Part shown: positions 1-6,332 of the stretch, one piece after another | How the letters are laid out: each line of letters starts with the position of its first letter | Numbering within the stretch: position 1 is the stretch's first letter | Notes under the pieces: model-generated | Told to the model about the DNA's origin: nothing | The model's input: only the letters and a program-made list of their open reading frames with translations | Databases searched by the model: none | Source: Firmicutes bacterium UBA5388 | GTDB taxonomy: Bacteria > Bacillota > UBA4882 > UBA10575 | DNA length: 13,251 nt | Reading direction: 5' to 3' | Assembly (NCBI GenBank): GCA_002409975.1 | Contig: DHOO01000082.1 | Coordinates: forward strand, 1-13,251 | Position numbers and translations under genes: made by a program

Positions 1-140
1 CCTTTCTATGGTTGAACTTGAGTTTAAAAAGTTTATGCTACGGAGAATGGCAGGAAGAGGGGATAAGGGTAGTTTGTGTAAATATTATTTTTCCAATAAG
101 AGGAATTTCTGTAAAAAACACGAATAAATACATTAATACA

Positions 141-155
141 ATTAAGTAACTTAAT
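141..155. promoter_or_regulatory. candidate operator for the adjacent GntR regulator
   Basis: ATTAAGTAACTTAAT is a perfect 7-1-7 palindrome ending 14 bases before the gntR-type start codon. GntR-family sites commonly follow a GT-Nx-AC pattern, and the centre here is GT-A-AC. The position, between any upstream promoter and the start, fits autorepression. A near-consensus -10 (TACAAT, 137-142) overlaps it, but I see no convincing -35. The site is seen directly; its role is inferred. Confidence 0.5.
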
Positions 156-169
156 GTGAGGAATTTGAC

Positions 170-892
170 ATGAATAATTTTGGAAAATTACCATTGTATC
201 TGTCAATTAAGGATGAGCTAGAAAAAAGGATTCTTTCCGGAAGGCTACCTTCAGGACAGAAGTTTCCTTCAGAAGAGGACCTTAGCAAAGAATTTGGGGT
301 AAGCACCTCCACGATCAAGCGAGCAATTGGTGTTTTGGTCTCAAATGGTCTTGTAGAACGGACTCCCGGGCGGGGAACGTTTGTTAATACTAATCGGGCG
401 CAGACACCGTTAAGAAGCTTTACTGAAGAGATGGAAGACCGGGGGTTGGTGGCCGGGAGTCGACTTCTCGATAAGTCAATGCTCTCAGTTAGTGGTGAGC
501 TAGCATGGCATCTTGATGTAATAGAAGGTAGTGAAGTGTTTTTTATCTATCGGCTATGGACGGCTAACGATATTCCGGTAGCTTTGGATGAAACATATAT
601 CCCAAAAGCTTTATGCCCTGATCTTCTGGAAAATGATCTTTCCATCGTTCCTTTGGAGCGTTTATTGGAGGAACGTTATAGCCTCAACCTAATCCGAGCG
701 GAAGAATATGTGACGGCGCGTCTTGCTACCGAGACGGAAAGCAGTCTTCTTGGAGAGACCGATGACAAACTAGTTGTTTTGACGGTTGAGCGGAAAATTG
801 AGGGCATTTCTAAACAACGGGTTATGTATAACCGTATTCTGTACCGGGCCGATTGCTATATTCTCCATTTTGAGTTAACACGATATCAGTAA
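170..892 (+). CDS. GntR/HutC-family transcriptional regulator with UTRA ligand domain
   Basis: A one-component DNA-binding regulator of 240 residues, the usual length for the HutC/NagR/DasR branch. Residues about 5-75 form the GntR winged helix-turn-helix: LPLYLSIKDELEKRI opens it, FPSEEDLSKEFGVS is the classic helix-turn-helix core, and TPGRGTFV is the wing. Residues about 90-235 match the UTRA effector domain, with the closing YRADCY-type stretch seen in sugar-phosphate sensing members. The ATG at 170 has GAGG at 157-160, eight bases upstream. The next gene, a BadF-type sugar kinase, starts 17 bases after its stop, so the two are likely co-transcribed with the sugar ABC genes. By family and context it probably represses this operon and responds to a phosphorylated (amino) sugar; the ligand is not shown by the sequence. 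The palindrome at 141-155 is a likely autoregulatory site. Confidence 0.92.
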   Translation: MNNFGKLPLYLSIKDELEKRILSGRLPSGQKFPSEEDLSKEFGVSTSTIKRAIGVLVSNGLVERTPGRGTFVNTNRAQTPLRSFTEEMEDRGLVAGSRLLDKSMLSVSGELAWHLDVIEGSEVFFIYRLWTANDIPVALDETYIPKALCPDLLENDLSIVPLERLLEERYSLNLIRAEEYVTARLATETESSLLGETDDKLVVLTVERKIEGISKQRVMYNRILYRADCYILHFELTRYQ

Positions 893-909
893 GAAGAGAG
901 GTAGATTAG

Positions 910-1896
910 ATGGGAACAGAAGACGCAATTTTGATAGGTGTAGACAGCGGTGGTTCTAAAACTATCGGATGTGCTATATCTTTGAACGGACAGATTGTGG
1001 GAATGGGTTATGGAGGTCCTACTAATACTACTTTCATTTCAGAAGACGATGCCGCGTATGCTATGCGCGAAGCGGTCGCCGGTTCTTTGGGAATCTCACT
1101 TTCTGAACCTGTACCCCAGCCACAGGTACGAAGTATTTACATGTCGGCGCCAGGTTTTACCGCTGATGCCGCTAACCGAGCTTTAAGTGATTTATGTCCA
1201 GAAGGGCAGATTAAGGTTGAAGCGGATCCTCCGGCAGTGTTTCGGGCAGCTATACCTGCGGGCGATGGAATTGTAGTCCTATCGGGGACCGGCTCCTTTG
1301 CTGCCGGTCTCTGGAAAGGTAAGTGGCTAACTAATGGGGGCTGGGGCCCTCTTTTAGGGGATGAAGGTAGCGGGTACTGGATAGGGTTAGAGGCGTTAAA
1401 GGCAGTGGCCTTAGTAGCAGACAAAAGGGCCCCGGCGACTTTACTTCAGACGATTCTCCGGCGTACTTTGTTCTATTCCTTCGATGAAGAGCTTCGAAGA
1501 TTTGCCTATAAACAGAGCCTTAATCGGCAGCGAATAGCCGGATTAACCATTCTGGTTGCTCAAGCGGCCAGAGAAGGAGATGAAGTTGCTTATTCAATTC
1601 TAGTCCGGGCTGGTGAAAAACTTGCAGAATTAGTAGAGAATCTGGCGTTGCGTTTAGAGACAAATGGGCAAGAAGTACCAGTTTCTCTTGTTGGAGGAGT
1701 AGCACGTGAATCCTTAGTAGTTGCTTCTTTTCGAGCAGCGGTGGAGAGAAATGTTCATGGCGCCAAGTATGTTCCGCCCCGGTTCGAACCGTGGGGGGGA
1801 GCGGTATTGTTAGCGTGTGAAATGGCAAAGATTGATGTTACCCCTAATCTCGTAAAAAACATAGAAAGTGTAGCCGCTCAGTTTGTTAGAACTTAA
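910..1896 (+). CDS. BadF/BadG-family sugar kinase (N-acetylglucosamine kinase-like)
   Basis: A cytoplasmic ASKHA-fold ATP-dependent kinase of 328 residues, normal for the BadF/BadG/BcrA/BcrD family. The phosphate-1 loop is GVDSGGSKTIG at 10-20, the phosphate-2 loop is VLSGTGSFAAG at about 123-133, and GGWGPLLGDEGSGYWIG at 143-159 is the hallmark of GlcNAc, glucosamine and MurNAc kinases in this family. The adenosine-motif segment is SLVGGVAR at 259-266. It has no iron-sulfur cysteine cluster, so it is a sugar kinase rather than a 2-hydroxyacyl-CoA dehydratase activator. A GAGAGG ribosome site precedes the ATG. Lying between a NagR-like regulator and an ABC sugar transporter, it most likely phosphorylates the imported sugar, with an amino sugar (GlcNAc, GlcN or MurNAc) as first guess. 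The exact substrate is inference. Confidence 0.88.
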   Translation: MGTEDAILIGVDSGGSKTIGCAISLNGQIVGMGYGGPTNTTFISEDDAAYAMREAVAGSLGISLSEPVPQPQVRSIYMSAPGFTADAANRALSDLCPEGQIKVEADPPAVFRAAIPAGDGIVVLSGTGSFAAGLWKGKWLTNGGWGPLLGDEGSGYWIGLEALKAVALVADKRAPATLLQTILRRTLFYSFDEELRRFAYKQSLNRQRIAGLTILVAQAAREGDEVAYSILVRAGEKLAELVENLALRLETNGQEVPVSLVGGVARESLVVASFRAAVERNVHGAKYVPPRFEPWGGAVLLACEMAKIDVTPNLVKNIESVAAQFVRT

Positions 1897-1916
1897 ATTA
1901 ACAAGGAGAAAGATTT

Positions 1917-1943
1917 ATGTCGCATTCGGATTTTACTTTCTAA
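1917..1943 (+). CDS. possible 8-codon leader peptide or gene remnant
   Basis: AAGGAG at 1903-1908 sits eight bases before an ATG, an ideal ribosome site, yet the frame (MSHSDFTF) stops after eight codons. Its last codons lie in one arm of a 9-bp inverted repeat, TTTACTTTC (1932-1940) and GAAAGTAAA (1976-1984). It lies 21 bases after the kinase stop, in a 174-base gap before the first permease. It could be a regulatory leader peptide, or the surviving start of a deleted gene. Expression is unproven. Confidence 0.25.
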   Translation: MSHSDFTF

Positions 1944-1984
1944 ATTCATCATTAGACTGGAAGCATAGAATCTTTGAAAGTAAA
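1932..1984. repeat. 9-bp inverted repeat between kinase and permease genes
   Basis: TTTACTTTC at 1932-1940 and GAAAGTAAA at 1976-1984 are perfectly complementary and separated by 35 bases. The pair is A+T-rich with no following T-run, so it is not a typical terminator. It overlaps the end of the 8-codon ORF and could be an mRNA structure tuning expression between kinase and transporter, or chance. Confidence 0.3.
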
Positions 1985-2070
1985 GGGTCAAATAATCACT
2001 GAAGAAGGGTGTTAAATTGTTGAGACGGGAGAACCATAGATAAGAAAATAATGAAAAGGGGGAGGAAGGA

Positions 2071-3003
2071 ATGATAGTCACTAATTTCTTTCAAGGACTC
2101 AGAAATTCGTTGTTTGGGAAAACTCCTACCCAACGTCGGGAAACCAGGACCGCCTGGCTTTTTTTGGCGCCCAACTTATTAGGTTTCATGCTGTTCACTG
2201 TTTTTGCCGTGGGGATGGCTTTTTGGCTTAGTTTTCAGGAATGGGATCTCTTCAATCAGAGTAACCCGGTTGGTCTGGCTAATTATATAAGACTCTTTAC
2301 TGGGGATCCCGATTTTATGAGAGCTCTTTATAATACAGTGTATTTTGTGATTGGCGTGGTTCCGGTTGGGGCGGTGCTCTCTCTTATCTTGGCACTGCTG
2401 GTCAATCAGAAAATAAAAGGAGTTTCCTTGTTTCGTACGGCTTTATATGTGCCAGTGGTCACCCCAACGATTGCGGTAGGTTTAATCTGGGTCTGGCTTT
2501 ATAACTCTGATTTTGGTTTAATCAATTCTTTCTTATCTCAGCTTGGCTTCTCGCAGACCCCTAACTGGCTGACCAGTTCCACTTGGTCTAAGCCAGCGAT
2601 TGTGCTAACGAATATCTGGCAAAATGCTGGTTATTATATGGTAATTTATTTGGCTGCTTTACAGAACATTCCAGATCAATTATACGAGGCCGCAAAGATT
2701 GATGGCGCTACTCGTTGGCAGCAATTTTCCCGGATTACTCTTCCCCTGCTCTCGCCTACTACCTTTTTGGTATTTGTAATGAAAACGATGGGCGCTTTTA
2801 AAATTTTCGAAGCAGCTTATATCATGACTGAGGGTGGACCAGGCGGTTCTACCGAAACTATAGTCTATTATATCTATAAGAATGGTTTTGAATGGTTTCG
2901 AATGGGATATGCCGCCGCTATTGCCTGGGTGCTTTTCGCTATCATATTTCTTTGCACCTTGTTTCAGTTTAAAATCCAGAAAACCTGGGTCTATTATGAA
3001 TGA
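2071..3003 (+). CDS. sugar ABC transporter permease, MalF/UgpA type
   Basis: An integral membrane subunit of a binding-protein-dependent carbohydrate importer (CUT1 type), 310 residues with about six transmembrane segments: roughly 28-54, 88-111, 122-145, 175-197, 228-250 and 280-300. The cytoplasmic EAA loop, EAAKIDGATRWQQFSRITLP at 206-225, is the docking site for the ATPase. FLAPNLLGF near residue 31 and GGPGGSTETIVYYIY near 256 are typical of UgpA/LacF-like permeases. A very strong GGGGGAGGAAGG ribosome site directly precedes the ATG. The stop is 18 bases before the second permease, with which it should form the heterodimeric channel. The operon contains no ATP-binding subunit. Confidence 0.95.
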   Translation: MIVTNFFQGLRNSLFGKTPTQRRETRTAWLFLAPNLLGFMLFTVFAVGMAFWLSFQEWDLFNQSNPVGLANYIRLFTGDPDFMRALYNTVYFVIGVVPVGAVLSLILALLVNQKIKGVSLFRTALYVPVVTPTIAVGLIWVWLYNSDFGLINSFLSQLGFSQTPNWLTSSTWSKPAIVLTNIWQNAGYYMVIYLAALQNIPDQLYEAAKIDGATRWQQFSRITLPLLSPTTFLVFVMKTMGAFKIFEAAYIMTEGGPGGSTETIVYYIYKNGFEWFRMGYAAAIAWVLFAIIFLCTLFQFKIQKTWVYYE

Positions 3004-3021
3004 GGAAAGGAGGGAACAAGG

Positions 3022-3945
3022 ATGAGGGAAACACTGAATATGGTCGGAATAACAAAACCTGCGGCTCAACAGGAACTGCTTAATTTAAGGTTCGCGAATA
3101 ATAAGGGCAAACGTATACATAATCAATTTTTCTGGGAACGCGCGCTGATCTATCTAATGCTGATTCTTTTTTCAGCCGCGGCTTTAGTACCGCTACTCTG
3201 GGCGGTATCATCCTCCTTAAAAACACCGGAGCAGATTTTTCTCTTTCCGCCGCGGTGGATTCCAAACCCGATCCGCTGGGAGAATTATCGAATGGCTTGG
3301 ACAATGGCGCCCTTTGGTCGTTTTCTCCTTAACACCTCTTTCTTGACAATTGTCATAACTTTGTTACAATTAGCTACTTCTTGTCTAGCGGCCTACGCCT
3401 TTGCCAGGCTTCAGTTTCCAGGCAGAGATAAGCTTTTTCTATTATATTTGGGAACGATGATGATCCCCGGACAGGTAACGATTATTCCCAATTTTATTTT
3501 AATGAAGTTTTTCGGATGGGTAAACAGTTATAAAGCACTGATTTTTCCTGCGGTCTTTAATGTCTTTGGCACTTTTTTGATGCGACAGTATTTCTTGACT
3601 CTCCCTTATGAATTGGAGGATGCGGCCAAAATCGACGGATGTTCAAGGTTTCAAACCTTTCTCCGCATCATTTTACCGCTGGCCAAACCAGCAGTGGCCG
3701 CTTTGACTATTTTTGTCTTTAGAAACGAATGGAATAGCTTTTTATGGCCTTTGATTATTATTAACGACACGAAACGAATGCCGATTCAAGTGGGATTAGC
3801 CTTTTTCCGGGGTGAATTGCACACGGAATGGGAAGTTTTGCTGGCTGGAGCGAATATTGCTCTGATCCCGATAATTTTAGTCTTCTTAGCCTGTCAGAAG
3901 TATTTTATCAAGGGAGTGGCCGTTTCCGGTTTTGGTGGCAGGTGA
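3022..3945 (+). CDS. sugar ABC transporter permease, MalG/UgpE type
   Basis: The second channel subunit of the CUT1 importer, 307 residues. A ~38-residue cytoplasmic N-terminus precedes the first membrane segment (about 41-64); further segments lie near 102-126, 138-160, 172-188, 222-246 and 275-295. SSLKTPEQIFLFPPRWIP near 64-81 and the EAA loop EDAAKIDGCSRFQTFLRIILP at 199-219 are diagnostic. The C-terminal KGVAVSGFGGR replaces the usual QG-type tail of MalG-like proteins. AAAGGAGGG precedes the ATG. It follows the first permease by 18 bases and precedes the solute-binding protein by 112 bases. A promoter-like TTGACA...TACAAT pair lies within its coding sequence at 3343-3370. Confidence 0.95.
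   Translation: MRETLNMVGITKPAAQQELLNLRFANNKGKRIHNQFFWERALIYLMLILFSAAALVPLLWAVSSSLKTPEQIFLFPPRWIPNPIRWENYRMAWTMAPFGRFLLNTSFLTIVITLLQLATSCLAAYAFARLQFPGRDKLFLLYLGTMMIPGQVTIIPNFILMKFFGWVNSYKALIFPAVFNVFGTFLMRQYFLTLPYELEDAAKIDGCSRFQTFLRIILPLAKPAVAALTIFVFRNEWNSFLWPLIIINDTKRMPIQVGLAFFRGELHTEWEVLLAGANIALIPIILVFLACQKYFIKGVAVSGFGGR
3343..3370 (+). promoter_or_regulatory. possible internal promoter within the second permease gene
   Basis: A perfect -35 hexamer TTGACA (3343-3348) is followed after 16 bases by TACAAT (3365-3370), one mismatch from the consensus -10. The -35 overlaps a perfect 12-bp palindrome, TGACAATTGTCA (3344-3355). The region is coding, so chance is possible. If active, it would give extra transcription of the solute-binding protein gene. 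Confidence 0.3.
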
Positions 3946-4016
3946 AGGAAAGGGAAATAGGAAGGAAAGAAGGTGAGAACTAGATTTTAACGTCTTGGGC
4001 CAGAGAAAATAAAGAA

Positions 4017-4024
4017 AAGGAGGT
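4017..4024 (+). promoter_or_regulatory. strong ribosome binding site placed for a leader ORF, not for the binding-protein gene
   Basis: AAGGAGGT is a near-perfect Shine-Dalgarno sequence, but the binding-protein ATG lies 33 bases downstream, too far for direct use. Seven bases after it is a TTG that opens a nine-codon frame ending in an ATGA overlap with the binding-protein start. Only a weak GAGAG-like match lies directly before that ATG. Confidence 0.6.
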
Positions 4025-4031
4025 ATCTCAG

Positions 4032-4061
4032 TTGGCGATGGCCGCTGAGAGCGAAGAATGA
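4032..4061 (+). CDS. possible nine-codon leader ORF translationally coupled to the solute-binding protein
   Basis: The frame starts at TTG 4032 (alternative ATG 4038), encodes (M)AMAAESEE and stops at TGA 4059-4061. The stop overlaps the binding-protein ATG (4058-4060) as ATGA, the classic arrangement for translational coupling. AAGGAGGT lies seven bases before the TTG. A ribosome loaded at the strong site would terminate exactly on the binding-protein start. The peptide itself probably has no function. Not proven to be translated. Confidence 0.4.
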   Translation: MAMAAESEE

Positions 4062-5299
4062 AGAAAATTTTAATCTGCTTACTTCTTGTTCTATCTTGTC
4101 TGTTCAGCCTGGTGAATGCTGCCAGTAAGACAAAGGTGGAGATTATATCTTGGCAAACCTTTGGCGACGGCGGTTTTCTAGACAGACAAAAGGAAGCGTG
4201 TGAGGCTGCCAACCCCGACATTGAAATTAGTTACATCACGGTGCCAAGTTCTGAATATTATACTAAACTGTTGACCATGATCGCTTCCGGGAGCGCGCCT
4301 GATATGGCGATGCTCGGTATGGATTGGTTGGCGCCTTATGCAGCAAAGGGTGCTCTCCTTCCCTTGGATAATTACATTGAAAAAGGTTTTCCTCTGGATG
4401 ATATGTATGATTCAGTGGAGGAATGTCTCAAATACAAGGGGAAATATTATGCTCTCCCACGTGACACTACTTCTAATGTTTTATATTATAATAAAAAGCT
4501 TTTCCAAGAAGCCGGGTTGAGTTTTCCCACTGAGAACTGGACGTGGGATGATTTTTTACAGGCAGCCAAAACACTAACGAAAACAGATAAAAGTGGGCGC
4601 ACGATTCAATGGGGTTTCTTCTTCGATATCTATCCCGACGGTTGGTACCATTGGCTGCTATCTAACGGGACCAGCTTTATCAATCAGGATTTCACTCAAT
4701 CCACCATGAATACGCCTAAAGTTATTGAGACCCTACAATTCTTGGCTGATTTGAAATTAAAGCATAAGGTGGCGCCCGACGCCGGTCAAGCCAAGGAGTT
4801 GGGAGGATCCGAGGGAGTCTTCAAGAGCCAGCGGGCAGCGATGTATATCGGTGGGGTTTCCAGGTCATATCGCTTTGCCGAAGTGCCTGAATTAGAATGG
4901 GATATAGCTCCGATTCCATATCGGACAGCAAAGGTCTCCCGCGTGTGGAGCAATCTGTGGGTGGTTCCTAAAGGCACAAAAAAAATGAACGCAGTCTGGA
5001 AAGTGCTCTCTTTCTATTCCGGGCCTCAGGGGCAAAAGATCGCGGCAGAGTGTCGATACGGAATTCCCGCCTTCAAGTCGATTGCGGAATCACCGGCTTT
5101 TTTAACCCCTCTCCCTGAACATAAGGTCTACTTCTTGGAGGCGTTCAAAAATGGCAAACCGTATCCGGTTTTTCCTCAAGGTCAGGAGTACCGGACGATT
5201 ATGGACCGGGAATTGGACCTGGTCTGGGCGGGTGAACGTTCTGTGGAAGAAGCCGCCAGACGTATTGATGAACAGGCGGCAAAGCTATTGAAGAAATAG
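4058..5299 (+). CDS. extracellular sugar-binding protein of the ABC importer
   Basis: A 413-residue family 1 solute-binding protein (SBP_bac_1 fold, CUT1 partner) that captures the sugar outside the membrane and delivers it to the two permeases. Residues 1-21 form a signal peptide: MKK, a hydrophobic core, then a VNA-A signal peptidase I-like site. A cysteine at 14 (VLSC) resembles a lipobox only loosely and is followed by more hydrophobic residues, so the anchoring mode is ambiguous. Mature motifs include VEIISWQTF, SGSAPDMAMLGMDW (about 76-89), NVLYYNKKLFQEAGL, NWTWDDFLQAAKTL and a C-terminal segment WAGERSVEEAARRIDEQ. An upstream in-frame stop rules out a longer start. The gene is last in the operon, after the permeases rather than before them, and its start overlaps a tiny leader ORF. 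Confidence 0.94.
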   Translation: MKKILICLLLVLSCLFSLVNAASKTKVEIISWQTFGDGGFLDRQKEACEAANPDIEISYITVPSSEYYTKLLTMIASGSAPDMAMLGMDWLAPYAAKGALLPLDNYIEKGFPLDDMYDSVEECLKYKGKYYALPRDTTSNVLYYNKKLFQEAGLSFPTENWTWDDFLQAAKTLTKTDKSGRTIQWGFFFDIYPDGWYHWLLSNGTSFINQDFTQSTMNTPKVIETLQFLADLKLKHKVAPDAGQAKELGGSEGVFKSQRAAMYIGGVSRSYRFAEVPELEWDIAPIPYRTAKVSRVWSNLWVVPKGTKKMNAVWKVLSFYSGPQGQKIAAECRYGIPAFKSIAESPAFLTPLPEHKVYFLEAFKNGKPYPVFPQGQEYRTIMDRELDLVWAGERSVEEAARRIDEQAAKLLKK

Positions 5300-5311
5300 A
5301 CTTCTAGTAAA

Positions 5312-5428
5312 GCTAATTGCGTTGTTACCTTAATTTGAGGTCACGCCACAATATATAGTGTGTTGCTTGCGGAAAGGCTATCAGTATATTGTGGCGTGAT
5401 AGTTGAATCTGGGAACAACGCAAATAGC
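5312..5428. repeat. long imperfect palindrome, element A of a two-copy hairpin family
   Basis: The inner arms TCACGCCACAATATA (5341-5355) and 5385-5399 are perfectly complementary over 15 bases around a 29-base spacer. Outer arms, 5312-5326 and 5414-5428, pair over 14 of 15 positions (core TTGCGTTGTT with AACAACGCAA). The two unpaired stretches between inner and outer arms are both exactly 14 bases, making a symmetric internal loop. The 49-base core (5346-5394) is closely related to element B at 6397-6456, including the spacer octamer GGCTATCA. It lies between the ABC operon end and its terminator hairpin. Confidence 0.85.
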
Positions 5429-5440
5429 CCAGTAAAGACA

Positions 5441-5466
5441 GGGGATGGAGCTTCCATCCCCATTTT
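5441..5466 (+). terminator. rho-independent terminator of the sugar ABC operon
   Basis: GGGGATGGA (5441-5449) pairs perfectly with TCCATCCCC (5453-5461) around a three-base GCT loop, followed by ATTTT. The stem is nine pairs and G+C-rich; the T-run is short. It lies 142 bases after the binding-protein stop and 78 before the PHP gene start. Confidence 0.7.
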
Positions 5467-5503
5467 CAGAATATGCTTTTCAATACTTATAAAGCTCTAT
5501 GTT

Positions 5504-5509
5504 TATAAT
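5504..5509 (+). promoter_or_regulatory. candidate -10 element of the PHP gene promoter
   Basis: A consensus TATAAT lies 34 bases before the PHP gene ATG and downstream of the operon terminator. No good -35 hexamer is seen at the usual distance, so the promoter assignment is tentative. Confidence 0.35.
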
Positions 5510-5543
5510 GAATTTCTCTACGGAGTTACAACAGGTGATAAAG

Positions 5544-6332
5544 ATGAGTAAATTGCCTCGTGTAGATCTACACATCCATTCGATTCTCTCCGATGGGGAG
5601 GGAGATTGGCCGGAAATTATAGAAACGGCCGGTAAAAAAGGGCTGGAATTAATTGCTATTACCGACCATTTTGATCCGGGGGATCCGAATAACAAGAATT
5701 ATTTCAATGGTGATCCACAGAGCTATACAGAGACAATTCAGCAAAAACTAAAAGATAACACTTTTTCTGGTTATCCGTTTTTGCTCACAGGGATAGAAAC
5801 TGGACCATGGATGAGAGAGGGAGCTCCAGAATTTTGTGAGTTTGTCATTGGTAGTGTTCATTATCTTCCTCATTATCCTCGTTATAGGTCGATTAAAAAA
5901 GACCTTTACAATGAAGATTATTGGGAGGAATATAAAGCGGCGGTTCTTGCTTTGGCCGCTAACCCTTTTGTCGATATTCTTGGACACCTTGAGGGGTATC
6001 TACCTTTGACCCCTCTGCTCGACCGACCAACTTCCTTTGACGAAAGAAGAGAGATGGAAAGGGAGGTGGCGAAGAAGTATTTTGATACGCTTTTTTGGGA
6101 AAAGTTGATTCGTCGGATGGTGGCTAAAAGAAAGACGCTGGAGATTCACGGGATGAGTCAGACTCCCAGACCGCAATATATAAAAATGGCCGTTGAGGCG
6201 GGTGTAACTGTCAGTATTGGAAGCGATGCCCACCAACTCATTGATATTGGACGAATTGATTGGTGTTTGGAGGTTCTCGAGTTTTACGGAGTCGGGAAGG
6301 CGCAGTTATTTACTGGTCGCCCGCCTAAGTAG
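5544..6332 (+). CDS. PHP-domain metal-dependent hydrolase (phosphoesterase family)
   Basis: A 262-residue cytoplasmic protein of the polymerase-and-histidinol-phosphatase (PHP) superfamily. The metal-binding set is present: the HxH pair H10 and H12 in DLHIHS, D17, D41-H42 in AITDH, E85, H106 in GSVHYLP, H148 in ILGHLEG, and D228/H230 in SIGSDAH. Such proteins hydrolyse phosphomonoesters or related bonds at a multi-metal centre; the substrate cannot be told here, and it is not clearly HisJ/HisK. The ATG at 5544 is preferred because AGGTGA lies just upstream; an in-frame ATG at 5499 would add 15 residues but has no ribosome site and would overlap the TATAAT at 5504-5509. It stands alone between a terminator and a 386-base gap, flanked on both sides by related palindromic elements. 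Confidence 0.85.
   Translation: MSKLPRVDLHIHSILSDGEGDWPEIIETAGKKGLELIAITDHFDPGDPNNKNYFNGDPQSYTETIQQKLKDNTFSGYPFLLTGIETGPWMREGAPEFCEFVIGSVHYLPHYPRYRSIKKDLYNEDYWEEYKAAVLALAANPFVDILGHLEGYLPLTPLLDRPTSFDERREMEREVAKKYFDTLFWEKLIRRMVAKRKTLEIHGMSQTPRPQYIKMAVEAGVTVSIGSDAHQLIDIGRIDWCLEVLEFYGVGKAQLFTGRPPK

Noticed and set aside
2..126. Open frame at the window start that might be the end of an upstream gene
   Set aside because: Two overlapping frames (2-126 and 3-150) are both open, neither resembles a known protein, and the region is the likely control region of the regulator gene. Not enough evidence to call a partial gene.
5360..5551. 63-codon plus-strand frame between the ABC operon and the PHP gene
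   Set aside because: It runs through the palindromic element and the terminator hairpin, has no convincing ribosome site, and resembles no protein family.
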